From Trachelipus rathkii (Eukaryota > Arthropoda > Malacostraca > Isopoda > Trachelipodidae), in the NCBI GenBank assembly GCA_015478945.1, contig JABUQX010118589.1, positions 1 to 23,141 of the forward strand: DNA of 23,141 nt, written 5' to 3'. The number at the start of each line of letters is the position of its first letter. Within the stretch, counting starts at the first letter, position 1. The notes beneath the pieces were generated by a model that made no database searches, was not told the origin of the DNA, and worked only from the letters and a program-made list of their open reading frames with translations. Positions 1 to 10,834 of the stretch are shown piece by piece. A program made the translations under genes and the position numbers.

Positions 1-148
1 AGAGAGGATACTTGGGCTGATAGAAATTCAACTCTCCCAAAGTTTATTTTATTATTCCTCCCGTCGAGCAATGGGCTTTAGATAGCCCCGCTCCTACAGT
101 ATATTATTAGAAGGGTAATATATGTATATTACCCAACTACTCTATATA

Positions 149-150
<2 letters not shown>
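1..150. other. Unassigned AT-rich sequence
   Basis: No gene, RNA or clear repeat was recognised here. The stretch is moderately complex and runs directly into a TA microsatellite at 152. Confidence 0.5.

Positions 151-151
<1 letters not shown>

Positions 152-182
<31 letters not shown>
152..182. repeat. (TA)n microsatellite
   Basis: About 15 perfect TA dinucleotide units. Neighbouring sequence to about 215 is also TA-rich but imperfect. Confidence 0.9.
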
Positions 183-183
<1 letters not shown>

Positions 184-307
184 CTATAGCTCATATATTA
201 TATATATTATATTAAGACTAAGAACATTTATTACAAAAGGTCTTTAATTTTTTTTAATAGTAATAATAACAATGTATTGCGATTCTTTATAAGAGCGAAA
301 TAGGTAT

Positions 308-411
308 TTTTATTCATTCATTATTATTTTATTTTATTATTATTATTATATATTATTATTTATTATTATTATTATATTATTATTAGTTATTATTATTATT
401 ATTATTATTTA
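308..411. repeat. Imperfect (ATT)n tract
   Basis: Runs of ATT/TTATT interrupted by single-base slips (ATTTATT, ATATT), showing an old, decayed trinucleotide microsatellite. Confidence 0.85.
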
Positions 412-454
412 AAACTTGGTTGACTTTTTATGTAAGGTTGTATTATTTATATCA

Positions 455-594
455 TAATAATATTATATATATATAATATATATTATATATATATATATAT
501 ATATTATATAAATATATAACTATATATATATATATATATATATTAATAATATATAATATATATATATATCTATATATATATTATATATAATATA

Positions 595-625
<31 letters not shown>

Positions 626-637
626 ATATATATATTC
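455..637. repeat. Long degenerate (TA)n tract
   Basis: Almost 180 bp of TA dinucleotides with scattered AA or TT phase slips. The minus-strand reading frame ending in YIYIYI at 614-823 begins in unique sequence and runs into this tract; it is not a gene. Confidence 0.9.
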
Positions 638-649
638 CATTAGGTAAAA

Positions 650-1978
650 TATATATAAAATTAATATGTATATATTACACCATTTGGAGCGAATGAATTT
701 TTGCAATATTTTTTTTAAATAAAAGTAATAATTTGGTGTTAGGCACTGAAACTTAATAAAGATGAACATGTTGCCAAGCTTAGATGTTATTTGTCTTTTT
801 TTTATTTTTTCATTTTCGATCATTTAAAATGATCTATCCATCACCTCTTCTCCTATTAATAAATACTTCTTATCTGAGGACAGGAGGCAAAAATATATGT
901 ATCTTTTCGCTTTCTACTGAATGCGTGCTTTGATTGGGTGATAGTTGCAGTATATAAAGTTGGATTATTTGGAATAAAGCAAGACTTTTTCCTTTGAATG
1001 TACTGGAGTAAGCATGTGATAGTGTGGAAACGTGCCATTTTGTTTTATGATAGCGTCTGCCTGGGTTAGTGTGTCTGCACATACCGTGTTGTCAGTGTTG
1101 TACAGAGGTTTTTCAATTGTGATATCAGTTAATTTGTTTTTAATTTCTATTATTTAAATGTTCCAAAGAGTGTTAACACAAGGGTTTAATAAGTTTTTAA
1201 ATGTGATATTTTATCTTTAGCGAAATTATCTCAGTGGTATTAATTATTATTATTTATTTATAATATTTGTGAAGTGTATTCAAAGTAAGAATAGTCTATA
1301 TGTGCGTTGCATATCAGGTGTACAAATATTACGGAATTCACAAGGTATTTTGTCCTCGTATGGCAATTCCATAGTAAGTGCACATATTTCACGAGTTTTA
1401 AATTTTATTCAAAAAGTTATTTGCAATACATTTTTAAATATTTTTTAAAAGTTTAATTAAAATTTTAATAGTTATCTTGTCATTATTATATAATACTTCA
1501 GTATTATACGGTTATTGCAGCCTTGTCTGTCTGTAATCAATCAGCTGATTACCTCATTGCATTCAAATTCAAGTCAGGTGTTTTTTTATGTTTCTTGCAT
1601 ATTGGATCCTTTGTTTTGCTACGCAGGGATATTTTCTTGTAACAAAGGAACACAATATTCAAGAACGTTTAATTTTGCCGTACATCCGTTTATAAGAATT
1701 AAAATTTAATATATTTAGTCTAAATATATAGTCTTTAATTGATTTATTATTTATTAATTTATTTTACTTTTCATCTATTTTAAAATGTATATAGTATTGT
1801 GTTTTACTAGTACCAACCTTTAAAGATAATGTAGTTAGGATAGTATAAATATTTTCGGTAGCTATATAATATTTATTATTGGAACGATATTTTCTTTTTC
1901 GTGTAAAATACTTTATTTATTTGTTTCAAATTATAAAATACTTTCTAAATCATAACCATTTTGTGCGGAGTGTCCTTA
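650..1978. other. AT-rich intergenic DNA, no gene recognised
   Basis: About 1.3 kb of mostly unique AT-rich sequence. Short frames of 60-70 codons occur on both strands (for example 856-1038 and 870-1082 minus, overlapping in different frames, and 1515-1709 plus), but they show no domain, biased codon use or recognisable motif. I regard them as chance frames. Nothing else could be supported. Confidence 0.5.
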
Positions 1979-1980
1979 GT

Positions 1981-2098
1981 ATAATATATATACTAATATA
2001 CCTATATATTACTATAATAATATATTATGGTACTATACTCTATATATATATATATATACTTATATATATATCATACTATATATATCGGGGTACGCTAT
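1981..2098. repeat. TA-rich microsatellite, imperfect
   Basis: Clusters of TATATA separated by CT, GG and similar interruptions, forming YIYIYI-type translations. A short second cluster lies at 2207-2235. Confidence 0.85.
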
Positions 2099-2239
2099 AA
2101 CTATGATATGGTACTAACAGTAGGAGTAATCGTAAGTATGAGTAATTCATATGATAATTACTTGATTATAATAGGTAGCGGGCAGTCAGTAATTATCAGG
2201 AGACCCCTATATATATATATATATCTATATATACTCTAA

Positions 2240-3015
2240 GGTGTGTCAATTATACTTGAAGCACTTACTCTTCATGTTTTGTTCAATAATTTTTAATGTA
2301 AATATTTTTAAAATGCTATTTTGCCCTCGCTAAAAGAAAAGAAACCCATTGCAAGTTGGAAATACTTATCTCTGCATTTATCAGTAGATTGTCTGGTAAC
2401 TTTTGTGCAAGCACTAGAGTATTGGGGAGCAGGACCATCAGATCCATTATATTTTTATATCTAGAGACTTAATTCAATTCGGTTGCATAAAACAACGATG
2501 CGAGTGCAACCACTTGGCCGGCCTGTCTGCCATCATCGTTTCAAGCATAGAGATTTCACAGTAAGTGTTGTTGTCATTTCAGTGCATCACAACATGCCAT
2601 AATACTTAAATGCCATTCAAACACCGAATCTATACTACTGGCTTAAATTCTTATATTAGTAATAAATGATTAAAACAAATTACTATGTATTTTATTCATA
2701 CCGTGGTAATTTTCAAGCAATATTTATCAACTACTCTTAATTATATCTGTTCTAATGTCCTAAAGGAAAAACATTATTATTTTAGGCTTTTATATTTAAC
2801 GATAGTTATTAATCTTTAAGAAAAATACAAAAATATAAAAACACCCATAATTTTCTAACAATCTAATAATATTGAATATTAAGAGAAAATTCTCTGTTAG
2901 GGAGAGGTTCATCAGGCAGGAGATTTTCAACCACATCTTTTCAAGGTGTATCACTTATTCTTCGTTGTATCCTTTTCCAATAAGTAATATAAGTCGTTTC
3001 AATTTTTTCTTTCAG
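2240..3015. other. Unique AT-rich stretch, no gene recognised
   Basis: No recognisable coding segment. The only local structure I see is a pair of short inverted repeats around 2480-2545 (listed separately). A strong splice-donor-like GTAAGT occurs near 2560 on the plus strand, but without a supporting exon it has little weight. Confidence 0.45.
2480..2545. other. Two interlocking short inverted repeats
   Basis: GGTTGCA at about 2480 is the reverse complement of TGCAACC at about 2504, and AACGATG between them is the reverse complement of CATCGTT about 35 bases further on. The two hairpins share sequence and would be mutually exclusive. Function is unknown; it could be chance or the remnant of a small element. 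Confidence 0.35.
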
Positions 3016-3211
3016 ACATTCCTGACGTGAGCATTTGCTTCAACATATACGCATTAAACATATGAAAAATTCAGATGAAACACAATATCTATACAGTCAG
3101 AGTTTAGAGAATACAGAAGAAGGAACCATGTTGACCGAAGAGCAGGTCAACAAGATGCGGTCATAAAATCTGACGACTTAGGGAAGAAGTCAAGCCTCAT
3201 CCAAAGCAAAG
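3016..3211 (+). other. Exon-like segment with a 34-codon frame (unidentified)
   Basis: A pyrimidine-rich tract ending in TTTCTTTCAG at 3015 resembles a splice acceptor, and AAAG/GTATT at 3212 resembles a donor. Inside, an ATG at 3062 opens a 34-codon frame ending at 3166 and encoding a hydrophilic peptide (MKNSDETQYLYSQ... to ...EEQVNKMRS). Base composition is less AT-biased than the flanks. It could be an exon of a host transcript or transposon, or chance. I do not recognise the peptide and assign no function. Confidence 0.15.
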
Positions 3212-3296
3212 GTATTTTAATTCATTTCTATTATTACTTTTTAACACAAGTTGTAATCAGGTGATTAAAAGTGAAATGAACGGGATCTTCTTTTTT

Positions 3297-3325
3297 CTCT
3301 CTATCTATCTATCTATCTACCTATA

Positions 3326-3368
<43 letters not shown>

Positions 3369-3411
3369 GAAAGAAAATTCATTATCCGTATATTATTATT
3401 ATTATTATTAT
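3297..3411. repeat. (CTAT)n and (ATT)n compound microsatellite
   Basis: About five CTAT units are followed by about 14 ATT units (3326-3368), then a 23-base spacer, then a second ATT run (3390-3411). Read on the minus strand the ATT runs give the poly-asparagine frame at 3317-3535. The sequence immediately beyond (3412-3540) ends abruptly at the repeat, as the tail of a retroelement on the minus strand would, but no element was identified. Confidence 0.9.
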
Positions 3412-3539
3412 CTACTCCACTCTCTTCCAAAAACCGCAACACAGGGGATGCTCTGATATTCCTTACTGAAAAACTATACAAAACACTAAATGAACAAACA
3501 TGTGTACTTTTTAATATAAGAATTGTTCCAAGCATTTAC

Positions 3540-3893
3540 ATCATTAGGCCTAAAATAACTCTTTACACAAATAGAGAGAACCTGGCAACACTAATGGTTC
3601 ACTACAATCGGTTTCAGTCATACTTATACTGACCGTTACACAATACGTCCGTTTAGGTGACACATTATCTCACTTACCCTCAATTTCCCGGTAATTCCTC
3701 AGGGCCTTGCCATACTTGGCGACTATTCTTAATATAGGTATACACCAATACTCTGTCAAAATTGTCCAGTTTCATACACCTCAATATGCTTGATGAGCAC
3801 TGCAAATCTAAGTCGAACTCGACGACCCGTATATAAACAATCTAACACTTGACGACAAAGCTCATAATAACTTAAACAACGTATACTACACAA
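3540..3893 (+). promoter_or_regulatory. LTR-like segment: TATA box and primer-binding-like site
   Basis: Seen: a TATATAAA box at 3830-3837, about 60 bases downstream an ...ACACA end at about 3892, and directly after it TGGTGGAGGC from 3894. In LTR retrotransposons the 5' LTR ends in CA and is followed within a few bases by a TGG-starting tRNA primer-binding site, so the arrangement is suggestive. Against it: no second LTR copy was found in the window, the 5' TG edge is not clear, and the site was not matched to a tRNA. On the minus strand, a stop-free frame of 53 codons covers 3680-3841. Treat as a weak candidate. Confidence 0.2.
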
Positions 3894-4250
3894 TGGTGGA
3901 GGCAAACAGACGCTCTCCTAAATCTACAAAAAACAAATTACGTAGTAATAAACAAAGTCCAAAAAAGTTAAATCTGCCTTCAACTTATCATGGCTAACCT
4001 TGAATTGTCGGTCTAATTTCTTAATTGCTTAGACTGACCCGTCTAGCAAGTTATTATAGAGTGCTTGTCGAGTCGGCTCTGAGTGACGACCAGACTTTCT
4101 TTCAAAGAACACATAAATAGTCTCATAGGCAAAATTAATCTATGCCTAACTGTGCTATTCTTAAAAGGATAAGGAAATTATTGCCCAAGACATATTTAAT
4201 AATGTTTTGCTAATAGTCCTGTTTATCATCACCTACTCTACTGTCTTCAG

Positions 4251-4352
4251 TATGGGTTTGGTGCAAGTGATCCAGAGAGCTACATACCAATTAATGAGGA
4301 CAAAAACAAAATTAAAGGCTCCAGGAAATTCTTGAGCCCATTGGGGATGTGA
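4251..4352 (+). other. Exon-like short frame after a splice-acceptor-like tract
   Basis: A pyrimidine-rich run ending in GTCTTCAG at 4250 is followed by 33 open codons (YGFGASDPESY... to ...FLSPLGM) and a TGA at 4350. The residue mix is protein-like, with few low-complexity runs. No family was recognised. It may belong to a degenerate transposon gene with the frame at 4439-4675, or be chance. Confidence 0.15.
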
Positions 4353-4438
4353 ACACAACAACCCACTTTAAAAACTTTGAGTCTAATGCTAAAACTTCAT
4401 GTATTTACACCCTTACAGTGAAGAGATCAGATCTTTAA

Positions 4439-4675
4439 ATCTCACCAAAGCGAACTGCAGAATCGATCTTTTGGCAAATATACTTTGGTAGCAATGAAAG
4501 AGGACGTTATGAGATCAATACAAAGTTAGCATACAGGCCGTACACATTTCTGCTTAGACGAGTGATACTAGACCACCAAGCGAGAATATCACCTTACGGA
4601 AATATACTCGAGAGAGGGCTAATCTCAAATACCAGTGTGACAATAAAAATTGTGGGAATAAATCTCTCTCCCTAA
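4439..4675 (+). other. Stop-free 78-codon segment without ATG start, unidentified
   Basis: The frame runs between a TAA at 4436 and a TAA at 4673 and encodes a basic, varied peptide containing FWQIYFGSNERGRYEI and RPYTFLLRRVILDHQ. It lies downstream of the LTR-like signals on the same strand, so a decayed gag-type or other transposon reading frame is possible. I recognise no domain or catalytic motif, and a frame of this length can occur by chance. Confidence 0.2.
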
Positions 4676-4917
4676 AATGGTCAGGCGGCGGCGACATCAC
4701 TCACCCATATGGGGTCGTTTCCGTCAGAAATCGAATCTTGAAAACTTCTTTCTTAATCTAAATACTGACGAGGGGCATTCTTACCGCACGTTAAGTTCCT
4801 AGTTCTACGAAGGAATGGCTAGTGCTTCCTATAGGCTATTATTAATATTTAATTTTTTTCGATATTTTCTCCTAAATTTACAAAGTCAATGCTGCTAGCG
4901 GTTTGATATACGTGGAA

Positions 4918-5070
4918 CTAGGGTTGGGATAAAAAAAAACGTTCGTTTTTTTTTTAAAAAAACACGTTTTTTTTTTAAAAAAAAACACGTTTTTTTTATT
5001 GAGAAAAAAGACAAAGGCCAAAATTTGTGTTTTTTTTTGTGTTTCTTTTTTTTAAATTACTTTTTTTCAT
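4918..5070 (+). repeat. Homopolymer-block repeat starting TAGGGTTGGG
   Basis: After the leader TAGGGTTGGG the sequence alternates runs of 7-10 A with runs of 8-10 T, separated by ACG or CG (AAACGTTCGTTTT, AAACACGTTTT). A similar block in the opposite orientation lies at 8583-8728 and ends CACAACCTA, so the two ends are roughly reverse complements. Repeats with a GGTTG leader and alternating A/T blocks are widespread in animal genomes and may be termini of non-autonomous elements, but the family was not identified. Confidence 0.6.
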
Positions 5071-5239
5071 ATATGATCAAGTCTGATTTTAGGGATGCCT
5101 CAGTATTTGTACAATGAGGTAAAATACAATATATTAAAAGAGGTAAATGCAATATCATAGAAGTGAGATTTTACTTACTTAGTAAAGTTTTAAGTTTGTG
5201 CTCTAGGGGCTACATAAATTTATTACATTCACATGACTG

Positions 5240-5532
5240 ATTATATTATTATTATTTTATTATTCATTATATTATTATTATTATGTATTTTATTATTATT
5301 ATTAATTAATTATTATATAACATATATATATACTATATATAATAGTAGTATAGTAACTTAATGATATATATATAGATATAGTATAATATATAATAGTTCT
5401 ATATATATATATATATTATATCTGTATATTTTTATATTATAAGCAATTATATAGTAGTATACTAAGTATAATATATATATACATATATATATAATTTATA
5501 TATATTATATACATATATAGTACGTGTAACTA
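5240..5532. repeat. ATT then TA degenerate microsatellites
   Basis: Imperfect ATT repeats (5240-5316) merge into imperfect TA repeats (5320-5532). This tract borders the 3' end of the minus-strand LINE remnant, and part of it may descend from the LINE's simple-sequence tail. Confidence 0.8.
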
Positions 5533-5555
5533 TATATAGATAAGGGATGGTAGTA

Positions 5556-5800
5556 TTATGAAAGATGTCAGACTAGACTTTTTCACTCCCCAAGACTGGG
5601 GGTAAAGGATGTAAGAGCTAATCGGAAACAGAAGAAGCAGTAGAAGAATAAGTAGAGTAAAAGTCTAAAAGATAATCCAGGCCTTACCGCCTCACGAGGG
5701 CCCATACTCGTAGCCACCATTACTTTAGTTAAGGCTCGTCACCAGTCAGAAATTAACCCTATGGGGCTTCACGGGATGGCGACGAGACCTCACTTTGGTA
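5556..5800 (-). other. Probable 3' untranslated region of the LINE
   Basis: Downstream of the last protein-like remnants on the minus strand, about 240 bp of GC-richer sequence (for example GTGAAGCCCCATAGGG and GGGCCCTCGTGAGGCGG) precedes the AT microsatellite. Position and composition fit a LINE 3' UTR. The exact end and any target-site duplication could not be fixed because the flank is simple sequence. Confidence 0.55.
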
Positions 5801-8345
5801 AATCGTCAGTGTAGGTGTTCATCCCTTGGAGCCCCAGGGGGCCACAACCTACCACTCAAAAACCCGCGCATTCTCTCCTATTATGCACCTTTATTGCTCG
5901 GCCCGCAAATCACATTCTGTCCTCAGACATTCCGGTACTCGACTCAATGCCACTTTTCTTCGGATCTCCAGGCTGGTCGGTCGTTCCAACGCACGCCAAC
6001 TTATACTCCGCTTAAAAAGCGACTAATCATTCATATCTTTCCACAATGACAAACACCATCGCAACATGCTTGTACGATATTCTTACTCCGTTGTACCGCC
6101 CAATTTCTTCACACCGAACAAACCTCTATATGGTTCATGTCCTCATTTTACTCATTGCTTCTCACACCTAGCATCGCCCTAAGATGTCCATCGCTGACAG
6201 ATTGAACTTTAAGATCATATACTTCTTATTCCAGCCATAGTCTCACTACTTAACAATAACAGGTAACACTACGCGTCATGTAAGACCCTCAGCACCTCTA
6301 AAGCTTCGTCTCTATACATTCACCCAACGATTTTATTGCAGCAGGCCACTTCATGGCATCCAACTATACTTAAATATTTAACCACTCAGACCACTTGTTC
6401 CAGCTGCTCACATCTAACATAACTCACACTGAGGACTGCTCCTCACTCACAACCATACCTTACTCTTATCTACGTTTACTTTCAAACCCCTCCTTTACAC
6501 ACCGTGCCAAATCTCTCTTACCAATCTTCTCTAACTCTTTTCAGATTCCACCACACAAAACAAATCATCCGCACATAATAGGTAGGGGGAACCCTCCACT
6601 CCTCTCCATTCTCCATGCAAAAAAAGTTTATTTTTCCAATGCCACCCCGAACCCAATTTCTTTCATAACCCCATCCAATATAAAATTGAATAACCAAGGA
6701 GACCTAAAACATCCTGCTCATCCGCTATTAAATCTAAACCAATCACTGTTTGACACCAATATATATTCTTACACCGCTTTACTATCGTCATAACATTCTT
6801 TTGATTCCATTTCAGAAGCCTACCACCAAACACTATATATCACTATAAAACCTGCCATAGAGCTTCCCTATTAACCCTATCAATACCCTGTGCAAACTCA
6901 TAAAACCTAAATACATTTATTCTCTTCTCCTCATTTTTCTCAATCACTTGCTTCAATGTAAAGATCTGATCCACACATCCTCTACTACACCTAAACGCAC
7001 TTGTTCTTCACGCCAATCAGTCCTTCCAGTCACTCGCGCACTCTTTCGACCAAATACCAACATATTTCTTCCTATAACACTCATAAACTAATTCCTCCAT
7101 AATTTCTACAGAGATTCCTTTTTATATTCCTTTACCCTTATATAAGGGTATATTACTGCTCTCCTTAAGGGTACTATTACTACCCTCCATAAACGCTTAT
7201 TACACAACCTTCAAGATCTAATCAATCAGAAACTTGCCTCCGTTCTTGATCATTTCACCAGTAATATCATCTTTACCTGCAGATTTACCATTCTTCAACT
7301 ATCTCACTCTCCCCATTTCCTCTTCTTTGCTAATATTCCCCAAAATTACTATTCTTCTTGCACCATCAACCACACACACCAGTCACTATCAACCTGCTTC
7401 ATATAACTGCCAATATTATATCAGATTCTTCGAGTGTTTGCTTTTCCCACTACCCACTTCACACCATTTCATCAGTTAAAAAACACCATCCTATTCATTT
7501 CGAGCAGGTTCCAACTATCTAATTTTTAAACCCTTCACGCTTCCTTCGCAGAAGTAGATTCCTATTCCCCTGTTTGCTCTCCATCATCTCCTTCCAAACT
7601 GTTCATTTACACTCTTCTTTTCTCTTACGTACGCATCTTTTTAGCATTTATTTTTTCTCGCTCTAAATAATTCCAAGCATTTTCTTTTGAAACTTCATCA
7701 ATTTGCTTTTAGTACAATCAACCACGTTTTTTTTTACTTTTAAACCGCTTGCCATCACTCTTCATTCAACCACTACCCGTGTTCGCTTCGCTTACTTCCT
7801 ACTTTAAGAACACCCATAATACTTCTTTTGCCACTGCTAACAACTTGCTGCAGATTTATTTGTTTTTCAAGCTTGTTCACCTTCAACTGATAACGTCTGC
7901 GAGACGTTCTTCACATACTACTCCTATTCACCTTTGTTTCTAAACTTCTCAACTCTAAATTTTAACCCCTTCTTCCTTATCACCTTCCTTTTCATCCAAG
8001 CCCGCACTAACTTAAATTTACATAGAACAACATAATGTCCGATAATCCCATTTCCTAGACACGCTCATGTTTAACATCCAACATAAGTATTCTCAACATG
8101 CACCGCTACCTTCTTCACCAAGCAAAATCAATCACAATATTTTCACTTTATACCAATCTCTACTATACCCAACCTCTAGTATACTTATGGATACTCTTGT
8201 GTTTAAGAAAGGTATACTTACACACGCACATACCTCTCTCCCCACAGAAATCCATCACCTTCTTACGAATTCTCATTTTCTTCCTGAACCACCCGGAAGG
8301 GGCGCACAACAACCACTGATGTTGTAGTCCATCGCGTTTTTTGAT
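5556..8345 (-). pseudogene. 5'-truncated, decayed LINE (non-LTR retrotransposon)
   Basis: The element reads from about 8345 down to about 5560. Its boxes appear in the expected LINE order: end of the endonuclease domain (KVMDFCGERGMCV and HKSIHKYT, 8179-8260); HYVVLCKFKLVRAW (7996-8037); the start of reverse transcriptase, NGKSAGKDDITGEMIKNGG (7236-7292); PLYKGKG (7128-7148); RGCVDQIFTLKQVIEK (6936-6983); DRVNREALWQVL (6846-6881); SPWLFNFILDGVMKEIGFG (6646-6702); the catalytic ADD (6564-6572); LKVNVDKSKV (about 6480-6510); and LRW...ERMND-like remnants near 6025-6068. Many in-frame stops and several frameshifts separate the boxes: SPWLFN is in a different frame from RGCV and ADD. The N-terminal endonuclease is missing, as expected from incomplete reverse transcription. 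The clade (RTE, Jockey or a relative) was not resolved. Plus-strand frames over this interval are shadows. Confidence 0.93.
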
Positions 8346-8545
8346 CATACTATATAATATATATATATCATATAGGGTGATGTAGATAGTTGTCTAGTAT
8401 ATAATTTATATATATATATATAGTAAAGTAGCGTATATATATAGTATATATATAGATATATGATAGGAGTGTAATGATATAAGGTATACGAGCGCTATAT
8501 AGTAACCACTGTATATATAACAAATCCGTATTAATAGTCACTATT
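8346..8545. repeat. TA-rich tract at the LINE 5' truncation point
   Basis: Imperfect TATATA clusters with scattered substitutions. The recognisable LINE ends abruptly at about 8345 and this tract begins directly, so the insertion probably landed in TA-rich DNA. Confidence 0.75.
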
Positions 8546-8582
8546 TAGGGCTAGAAGGTATTGGTAATACGTATAATTTAAA

Positions 8583-8728
8583 AACATTTTAATATACCTA
8601 AAAAGAGGTATTTTTAAAAAAAACAAAAAAAAAAACATTTTTGTTTTAAAAAAAACAAAACCGTTTTTTTTTGGGCAAAAAAAACGCAAGATTAAAAAAA
8701 CACCGCGATTTTTTCACAACCTATGAAT
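8583..8728 (-). repeat. Homopolymer-block repeat, inverted copy
   Basis: Alternating A and T runs (AAAAACATTTTTGTTTT, AAACCGTTTTTTTT) end at CGATTTTTTCACAACCTA. Read on the minus strand this begins TAGGTTGTG and resembles the leader and block pattern at 4918-5070. Divergence is high, and no matching 8-bp direct repeat was seen just outside the two ends. Confidence 0.6.
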
Positions 8729-8749
8729 ACAACTATAACTACTTATTAT

Positions 8750-9290
8750 TGTTATTGGGCGATATATCTATTATCTATTATTAATTAATCTATATTATTA
8801 CTTAATTATGTATTAAATTTATTATGTATTTATTTATTCAACATGATTTATAAATATTAGTATTATTATTATTATTATCTATTTATTATTTTTATTATTG
8901 GTAGATTATATTTATTATTTATTATATGTAATTTATTATTTTTATTTATTATTTATTATTTTTATTGAGTTTAATTATTTAATGATTTATTATTTTATTT
9001 TTATTATTTTATTGATTATTATATTCTATTATTCGTTATTATTATTATTTTAATTATTATTATTATTATTATTATATTATTGTCATTAGTATTATTATAT
9101 TATTTTATTATTATTATTATTATATTATCTATTATTATCTAAATTTTTATATTATTATGTATTTTATTATTATTCTTATTGCTGTCCTATTATTACTTGA
9201 TTCATTTTTAGTTAATTATAGTATTAATTATTATTATTATTTTATTATTATTATTATTACCTGTTATTAATTGTATTATTTCATTTATCG
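8750..9290. repeat. Long degenerate (ATT)n region
   Basis: More than 500 bp dominated by ATT, TTTATT and TATT units with frequent interruptions. No gene is present. It decays gradually into AT-rich unique sequence by about 9458. Confidence 0.8.
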
Positions 9291-9458
9291 ATATCACTTA
9301 TTAGCTGACTGTACTTCATGTGTTGTATTACATATTGTCTTATGTGCATGTATTATATGTTATTATTAAATTATACTATTAATTCATTTTTATCTTACTA
9401 ATATTATTACTGTAATTAGTATTTGATTATTTATCTATTTTTATTATTAGTTATTTCA

Positions 9459-10155
9459 AAAAGGAGTGGTCCCAATATTGTCATGCTAGTTTATTATTAA
9501 TTTATTATGTGTTGATAGATTACATTTTGGTTATTATTGTCACAGACTTCACTTATGTTGGGTAATTATAGTGTTTAGGGGATTCAGAGGTTCTCCAAAA
9601 TGTGTAGGAGTACAATTTTTGAGGGGTATGGAGTAAACGTCTCCACGTGGCTCTAGTTTAGTGTTATTACTGTTAATTAGAATGTTTTGTAGGGCACAAG
9701 GATATTTAAACTTTAAGTTATGCTTGAAAGGCTAAATATGTATTATGGTTCTAAGTGTGTGCAAATTATGTGTAAGGTATTACAATGCAATCGGATAGAT
9801 CAGTTTTTTAACATGGTTGTGTTAGGTTGTGAAACTTATTAAAAGCTTGAAATTTACAGGAATGTATTAAGTGTGGTGGATATTCAAGTGATGAAAATAA
9901 AGTGAATTTATAATTTAATTCTATTAAAAATTGTAAACCAGATATGCGAAAAGCACGTAAGGATTGATTGTACATTACAGACCTTTTAATGTAAATGGGA
10001 TGCTTGGAAAATTTATGTAATAAACTTCTTGTACTGGTAGGTTTGCGATATGTGAAAATGTTGAGATGTGAATTATGAAAATGTATATTTAGATCGAGAA
10101 AGGAAATTGTTGTTGTTTTGAGGGTGTGAATGTAAATTTAATGGAGGGTTCTAAA
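9459..10155 (+). repeat. Left arm of a large inverted repeat
   Basis: This arm matches the reverse complement of 11806-12470 along its length, at roughly three quarters identity by eye. Landmarks in order: AAGGAGTGGTCCCAATAT (left) against AAGGAGTTGTCCCAAATAT (right, reversed); GTGTTTAGGGGATTCAGAG against GTGTTTAGGGATTTCAGAG; TTACAATGCAATCGGA in both; ACAGACCTTTTAATGT in both; GATCGAGAAAGGAAA in both. No intact reading frame survives. It could be an element duplicated in inverted orientation or arms of a foldback-type transposon. Confidence 0.85.
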
Positions 10156-10338
10156 TTATTAATTATTTATTAAGTATAAGCATCTCCGACACTTCCTTTC
10201 ACTTTTGTTAGTCATTTTAGTGCATTTAGAGTGTTCTCAGAAAAATATCGTGAAAATCGGTAGCCGGAGCCCTTCTATTAAATAATTACCTTCACTGCAC
10301 TCAAATTTAATATATTTAAGTATATATTAATAACTAAG
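10156..10338. other. Inverted-repeat spacer, first part: no gene recognised
   Basis: Mostly unique sequence. It contains one copy (10284-10320) of a short motif, CACTGCACTCAAATTTAA, whose relatives lie at 10679-10710 and, inverted, at 13360-13395. Confidence 0.5.
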
Positions 10339-10448
<110 letters not shown>

Positions 10449-10496
10449 TTCGTTTTATTTAAAATTGTTATTTATTATATCATATCTATAACGTAT

Positions 10497-10830
10497 GGAT
10501 ATATATATATATAGTATATATATCTATATATTATATATATTTATATATATATATTTATATATATATAGAGTATTTTATATTATATAGTCAAGTATATATA
10601 TATATTTATATTATTATTATATTATATATAAGTTATATTTAATATATATATTAATTACCTTCTATCATAGTAAGTATCCAGCTTCAATGCACTCTAAAAT
10701 TAATATATTCATAATGTATTTATTATTAATGATTATATATATATTATATATATATATATAGTACTTAATTATATATATATATTATTTAATAGTATATTGT
10801 ATATAATAATTAAGATATATATATATATAT
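10497..10830. repeat. Degenerate (TA)n region in inverted-repeat spacer
   Basis: Repeated TA clusters separated by short unique pieces, including a motif copy at 10679-10710 (CTTCAATGCACTCTAAAATT). Confidence 0.8.
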
Positions 10831-10834
10831 AAAT

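Noticed and set aside
614..823. Minus-strand 69-codon frame ending in YIYIYI
   Set aside because: It starts in unique AT-rich sequence with no recognisable motif and its C-terminal end runs into a TA microsatellite; I see no gene.
3317..3535. Minus-strand frame with long poly-asparagine
   Set aside because: The asparagines are translated ATT microsatellite, and the rest is short and shows no domain.
5795..8327. Several plus-strand frames of 64-132 codons
   Set aside because: They are antisense shadows of the minus-strand LINE; the recognisable reverse-transcriptase boxes are all on the other strand.
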